From positions 1-7,427 of the forward strand of contig JBJEKW010000076.1 of NCBI GenBank assembly GCA_051878835.1: DNA of 7,427 bases. Reading direction: 5' to 3'. Origin of the DNA: Olsenella_K sp051878835. GTDB lineage: Bacteria > Actinomycetota > Coriobacteriia > Coriobacteriales > Atopobiaceae. A program made the translations under genes and the position numbers. Below, one piece after another: positions 5,284-7,427 of the stretch (position 1 is its first letter; each line of letters begins with the position of its first letter). Under the pieces are notes generated by a model that worked only from the letters and a program-made list of their open reading frames with translations, did not search any database and was not told where the DNA came from.

Positions 5284-5583
5284 CTAGTCCCCGTCTTCCT
5301 CGTCGTCGCGCGGCCGGTTCACGAAGGCGGTGTAGGCGGCGTTTGCCTCCTCGCTGCGGATGCGCTCGATCCAGGTGGCCCGCTCCTCCAGCAGCGCGAC
5401 TGCCTCGTCGCCGACCTCTGCCATGCTTTGGGGACGGGCCGACACCAGGTAGCTGGACATGCGCTCCATGGTCTTTGGGCTGCGCAGGAACTGCGCCAGC
5501 GCTTCGCCGAACTCCTCGGGAAATCCCGCGGCCATCGCCGAGCGGATCAGTCGCCTGCGCGCCGTGCTGTAGTCCACGTCCAT
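5284..5583 (-). CDS. small helical protein of unknown function
   Basis: This 99-residue protein is not assigned to a family here. It looks almost entirely alpha-helical and charged: a basic start (TARRRLIRSAMAAGFP, 7-22), a middle with RSPKTMERMSSYLVSARPQS (34-53), a heptad-like acidic segment EVGDEAVALLEERATWIERI (56-75), and the acidic end DDEEDGD. There is no cysteine, membrane segment or signal peptide, so it is cytoplasmic, perhaps a partner-binding protein. Codon use matches the neighbouring genes. The ATG at 5583 follows a GGGGGG run four bases upstream, an acceptable ribosome site. The MFS gene lies 213 bp upstream behind a strong terminator, so this is probably a separate unit, ended by the hairpin at 5247-5269. 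Confidence 0.72.
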   Translation of the reverse strand: MDVDYSTARRRLIRSAMAAGFPEEFGEALAQFLRSPKTMERMSSYLVSARPQSMAEVGDEAVALLEERATWIERIRSEEANAAYTAFVNRPRDDEEDGD

Positions 5584-5691
5584 GATGCCCCCCTATGTAT
5601 CTGTGCGCCTCGTGCATCTGGCTGAACGCCAAGTCGTCCGCACGGGCCAACCATGGTAGCGCATCGAGCCTTCGGCTTGCCGAGTCATGAC

Positions 5692-5726
5692 AAAGGGGCG
5701 ACCGTCCCAGTCGGTCGCCCCCATTT
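5692..5726 (-). terminator. strong intrinsic terminator after the MFS gene
   Basis: GGGGCGACCG (5695-5704) pairs perfectly with CGGTCGCCCC (5712-5721) around a seven-base loop. On the minus strand TTTG follows the 10-bp GC-rich stem directly; on the plus strand CATTTCG follows. It lies 75 bp beyond the MFS stop at 5796 and separates the pump from the small protein gene. Confidence 0.82.
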
Positions 5727-5795
5727 CGCCTGGTTCATGCGTTACGCGCTGCCCGCACTGGCAATCGTGCCTGCCGCGTCAAGGCTAACCCGGCG

Positions 5796-7115
5796 CTACG
5801 CCTTCGCCACGTGCGTCCGACGGTCCAGCCGCACGGTGAGCGCTGCCAGCGCGCAGGCCACCACCGACAGCATCGCCCCGACCAGGCCGACGCTCTGAAT
5901 GCCCGGCCCTGCCACCACGGCTCCGCCGACCGCCGTGCCGAACGAGATGCCTATGTTGAACGACATCGGCTCCAGCGAGCTGGCCAGGGTCATGGCCTTC
6001 GGGTGCCTCCTGCGCGCGGTCCGCATGAATAGCGACACGCACGGCACGGATGCCAGATACATCAGCAGCGCCACGCAGAACACCAGCGTCAGGGCGGGCA
6101 CGGTCGCCGACCCCGCCAGGTACAGCCCCAGCAGCGTCAGACCCTGCGCGATGAAGGTCACCACCAGTGCCTTTATGCCGAACCTGGCATCGAGCCACCC
6201 ACCCAGCAGGTTCGACACGAACGTCACCGCGCCGTAGGCCATCAGCGTGGTGCTGATCTGCAGTGTCTGCATGCCCAGGATGTTCTCAAGGTAGGGCGTC
6301 ACGTAGCCGTAGAACACGTAGGTCGATCCCACGCCGAACACAAATATGAGCATGGCCGTCAGCACGGCCGGCTCGGTGAAGATCCGTGCCTGCTCGCCGA
6401 ACGTGGCCGGCTCGTCGGTGGCGCCCTTGCGCGGCAGTACCGCCACCAGCGCGGCACAGGTGGCCACGGACAGCACCAACGTGCCGTACATGGCGACGTG
6501 CCAGTTCAAGGTATCGGCGATAATCTTTCCCACCGAGGTCACGATGATCATGGCCACCGAGTACGACGCGTAGACCACGGACAGCACCATGGACGCCTTG
6601 CGCGCCGGAACCAGCTCAGGAATGAACGTCAGGCCCACGGCCAGCAGCGCCCCCGACACCGAGCCAATGACGATGCGCGAGACTAGCAGCACGCCGAAGC
6701 TCTGCGCCAGCGCGCTCACCAGGTTGCCCACGCAGAAGATCAGGCAGTACGCCACCAGCAGCTGGAAGCGCTTGAAGCGCCCGGTCGACAGCGCCAGTAC
6801 GGGTGTCATGACGGCATAGGGGAGCGCGAACATGCTGATGAGCTGGCCCGCGGTCGAAAGCGAGACGCCCAGCGCGTCGGCCAGGTCGCTCTCGATGCCG
6901 ATGACCACGAACTCCGAGCATCCCAGCGAGAAGCCCAAAAGCACCAGCAGCGCCACGCACACCTTCGCGCGCAGCGGACTCATGCGCGCGGGCGTGGCGA
7001 CAGCCCCCGATGCCGTAGCGGCGGGTGTGGCGACAGACCCCGCTACTGCGGCGGCGGGCGCAGAATTGGTTTCGACGGCGGTCGAATTGGAACTCAAAGC
7101 AAGCCCTTCTTTCAT
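5796..7115 (-). CDS. MFS transporter, probable drug/metabolite efflux pump (AraJ/YdhP-like)
   Basis: This 439-residue protein is a 12-helix major facilitator of the DHA1 type. The first helix begins near residue 50 (CVALLVLLGFSLGCSEFVVIG). The loop between helices 2 and 3 carries a degraded motif A, STGRFKRFQ (110-118). RIVIGSVSG (147-155) is motif B with its helix-4 arginine, and GGWLDARFG in the second half is the repeated motif A. The segment FIPELVPARKAS is typical of arabinose/chloramphenicol-type exporters. It probably exports a small molecule using the proton gradient; substrate unknown. An unusual 45-residue Ala/Thr/Val-rich cytoplasmic N-terminus comes from a 33-bp tandem repeat (6988-7053). 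The ATG at 7115 is chosen over the in-frame GTG at 7133, though both have weak ribosome sites (AGGT 11 bases ahead of the ATG); ATG 6983 would remove the odd tail. The upstream dyad and tandem repeats suggest regulation. Confidence 0.92.
   Translation of the reverse strand: MKEGLALSSNSTAVETNSAPAAAVAGSVATPAATASGAVATPARMSPLRAKVCVALLVLLGFSLGCSEFVVIGIESDLADALGVSLSTAGQLISMFALPYAVMTPVLALSTGRFKRFQLLVAYCLIFCVGNLVSALAQSFGVLLVSRIVIGSVSGALLAVGLTFIPELVPARKASMVLSVVYASYSVAMIIVTSVGKIIADTLNWHVAMYGTLVLSVATCAALVAVLPRKGATDEPATFGEQARIFTEPAVLTAMLIFVFGVGSTYVFYGYVTPYLENILGMQTLQISTTLMAYGAVTFVSNLLGGWLDARFGIKALVVTFIAQGLTLLGLYLAGSATVPALTLVFCVALLMYLASVPCVSLFMRTARRRHPKAMTLASSLEPMSFNIGISFGTAVGGAVVAGPGIQSVGLVGAMLSVVACALAALTVRLDRRTHVAKA
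6988..7053. repeat. 33-bp tandem duplication in the N-terminal region of the MFS gene
   Basis: The sequence starting GCGGGCGTGGCGACAG at 6988 recurs with a few changes at 7021, exactly 33 bp (11 codons) later. It gives the repeated VATPA motif in the low-complexity N-terminus. The multiple of three keeps the frame, so this looks like a tolerated in-frame duplication. Confidence 0.65.
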
Positions 7116-7154
7116 TGGTGCGTGTACCTGCACGTTTGCCGCATGCCAGCCGGC

Positions 7155-7179
7155 GCACGGCCCGTGCTAGGTTAACACG
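7155..7179. promoter_or_regulatory. overlapping dyads upstream of the MFS gene, candidate operator
   Basis: GCACG-GCC-CGTGC (7155-7167) is a perfect 5-bp dyad. It overlaps a 17-bp dyad at 7163-7179 whose arms CGTGCTA and TAACACG pair at six of seven positions. They lie 40-64 bp upstream of the ATG on the minus strand, where a TetR- or MarR-type repressor site would be expected. The minus strand contains TTAACCTAG here, a possible but unconvincing -10 region. Confidence 0.4.
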
Positions 7180-7205
7180 CCACATCGGCCCGTCCACCTC
7201 CTGCT

Positions 7206-7290
7206 CAGACGCGACACAAGCCCAGTCACGACACAGGCTCAGTCGCGACGCAGGCTCGGTCGCGACACAGACTCGGTCGTGCCACGAGAG
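7206..7290. repeat. five 17-bp tandem repeats upstream of the MFS gene
   Basis: Units begin at 7206, 7223, 7240, 7257 and 7274, each 17 bp, with approximate consensus CAGTCGCGACACAGGCT. The first and last are the most diverged. The best-conserved core GTCGCGAC is itself a perfect palindrome, intact in units three and four and changed by one or two bases in the others. A palindromic core repeated upstream of a transporter could be stacked operators, or simply a minisatellite from slippage. Confidence 0.75.
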
Positions 7291-7292
7291 CC

Positions 7293-7322
7293 TGCGCGCA
7301 AGGATGACCATCTTTGCGCGCA
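7293..7322. repeat. 9-bp perfect inverted repeat rich in GCGCGC
   Basis: TGCGCGCAA (7293-7301) pairs perfectly with TTGCGCGCA (7314-7322) with a 12-base loop. It competes with the pairings described at 7334-7375, since 7293-7306 can also pair with 7340-7353. Confidence 0.6.
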
Positions 7323-7333
7323 AAATGCCGAGA

Positions 7334-7375
7334 AAATCGCATCCTTGCGCGCACCTGCGAACAAGGATGCGATTT
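7334..7375 (-). terminator. 14-bp perfect hairpin, probable terminator or attenuator
   Basis: AAATCGCATCCTTG (7334-7347) is the exact reverse complement of CAAGGATGCGATTT (7362-7375), with a 14-base loop. On the minus strand the stem ends in GATTTTCTCGG, which gives a T-run suitable for terminating a transcript entering from beyond the right edge of the window. The same central segment can instead pair over 14 bases with 7293-7306. The remaining 52 bp to the window end hold nothing recognisable. Confidence 0.6.
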
Positions 7376-7427
7376 CGTCACTTGAATTCCCATTGCTAGT
7401 GCAACGGCAAAACACGAGGTAGCGGCC

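Noticed and set aside
5020..5625. Plus-strand frame of 201 residues over the palindrome and the small protein gene
   Set aside because: It crosses noncoding palindromic sequence and then runs antisense to the better supported minus-strand gene; no ribosome site or motif is present.
7206..7290. 17-bp repeats considered as a CRISPR array
   Set aside because: The units are contiguous with no unique spacers and are too short; no cas gene is present.
6616..7323. Minus-strand frame of 235 residues overlapping the MFS gene start and the 17-bp repeats
   Set aside because: It starts at a TTG without a ribosome site, translates the tandem repeats, and then reads the MFS gene out of frame.

Overview
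The window is GC-rich in its genes (codon third positions are mostly G or C), has clear AGGAGG-type ribosome binding sites, and carries gene families common in high-GC Gram-positive bacteria. The mix (a Y_phosphatase3-type protein phosphatase, an AlbA_2/Schlafen-like protein, an AraJ/YdhP-like MFS pump and a small helical protein) would suit an actinobacterium, possibly of the Coriobacteriia. That placement is an inference; no marker gene is present.

Layout from left to right. Positions 1-120 hold the last codons of an unidentified plus-strand reading frame and two copies of an 11-bp motif at 21-bp spacing, which resembles the end of an IS21-type element. Positions 131-1983 hold a minus-strand terminator, a flavodoxin-fold NAD(P)H:FMN/quinone reductase (190-744), a LigB-type extradiol dioxygenase of the 4,5-DOPA dioxygenase group (830-1612), and a 371-bp divergent control region with several repeats. 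An HxlR-family repressor with an N-terminal cysteine (1984-2364) reads away from the two enzymes. This trio looks like a catechol/quinone-stress module, comparable in logic to the YodB/CatR regulons of Bacillus.

Positions 2498-3775 encode a 425-residue protein with an N-terminal AlbA_2 (Schlafen-like) domain and a long unrecognised C-terminal part. It converges on a tyrosine-phosphatase-like gene (3797-about 4711, minus) whose N-terminus is uncertain.

Positions 4712-5283 are a 570-bp gene-free, AT-richer island. It contains three 22-bp repeat units (4920-4985) that run directly into a 198-bp imperfect palindrome (4986-5183). The palindrome is built of two inverted copies of a unit that can also fold on itself, a REPIN/BIME or MITE-like arrangement and the most unusual structure in the window. 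A 99-residue unrecognised protein (5284-5583, minus), a strong terminator (5695-5721) and a 12-helix MFS efflux pump (5796-7115, minus) follow.

The 312 bp upstream of the pump hold a dyad near the start, five 17-bp tandem repeats (7206-7290), and a set of competing hairpins (7293-7375) in which one central segment can pair with either of two partners. No RNA gene, CRISPR array or intact transposase was recognised.
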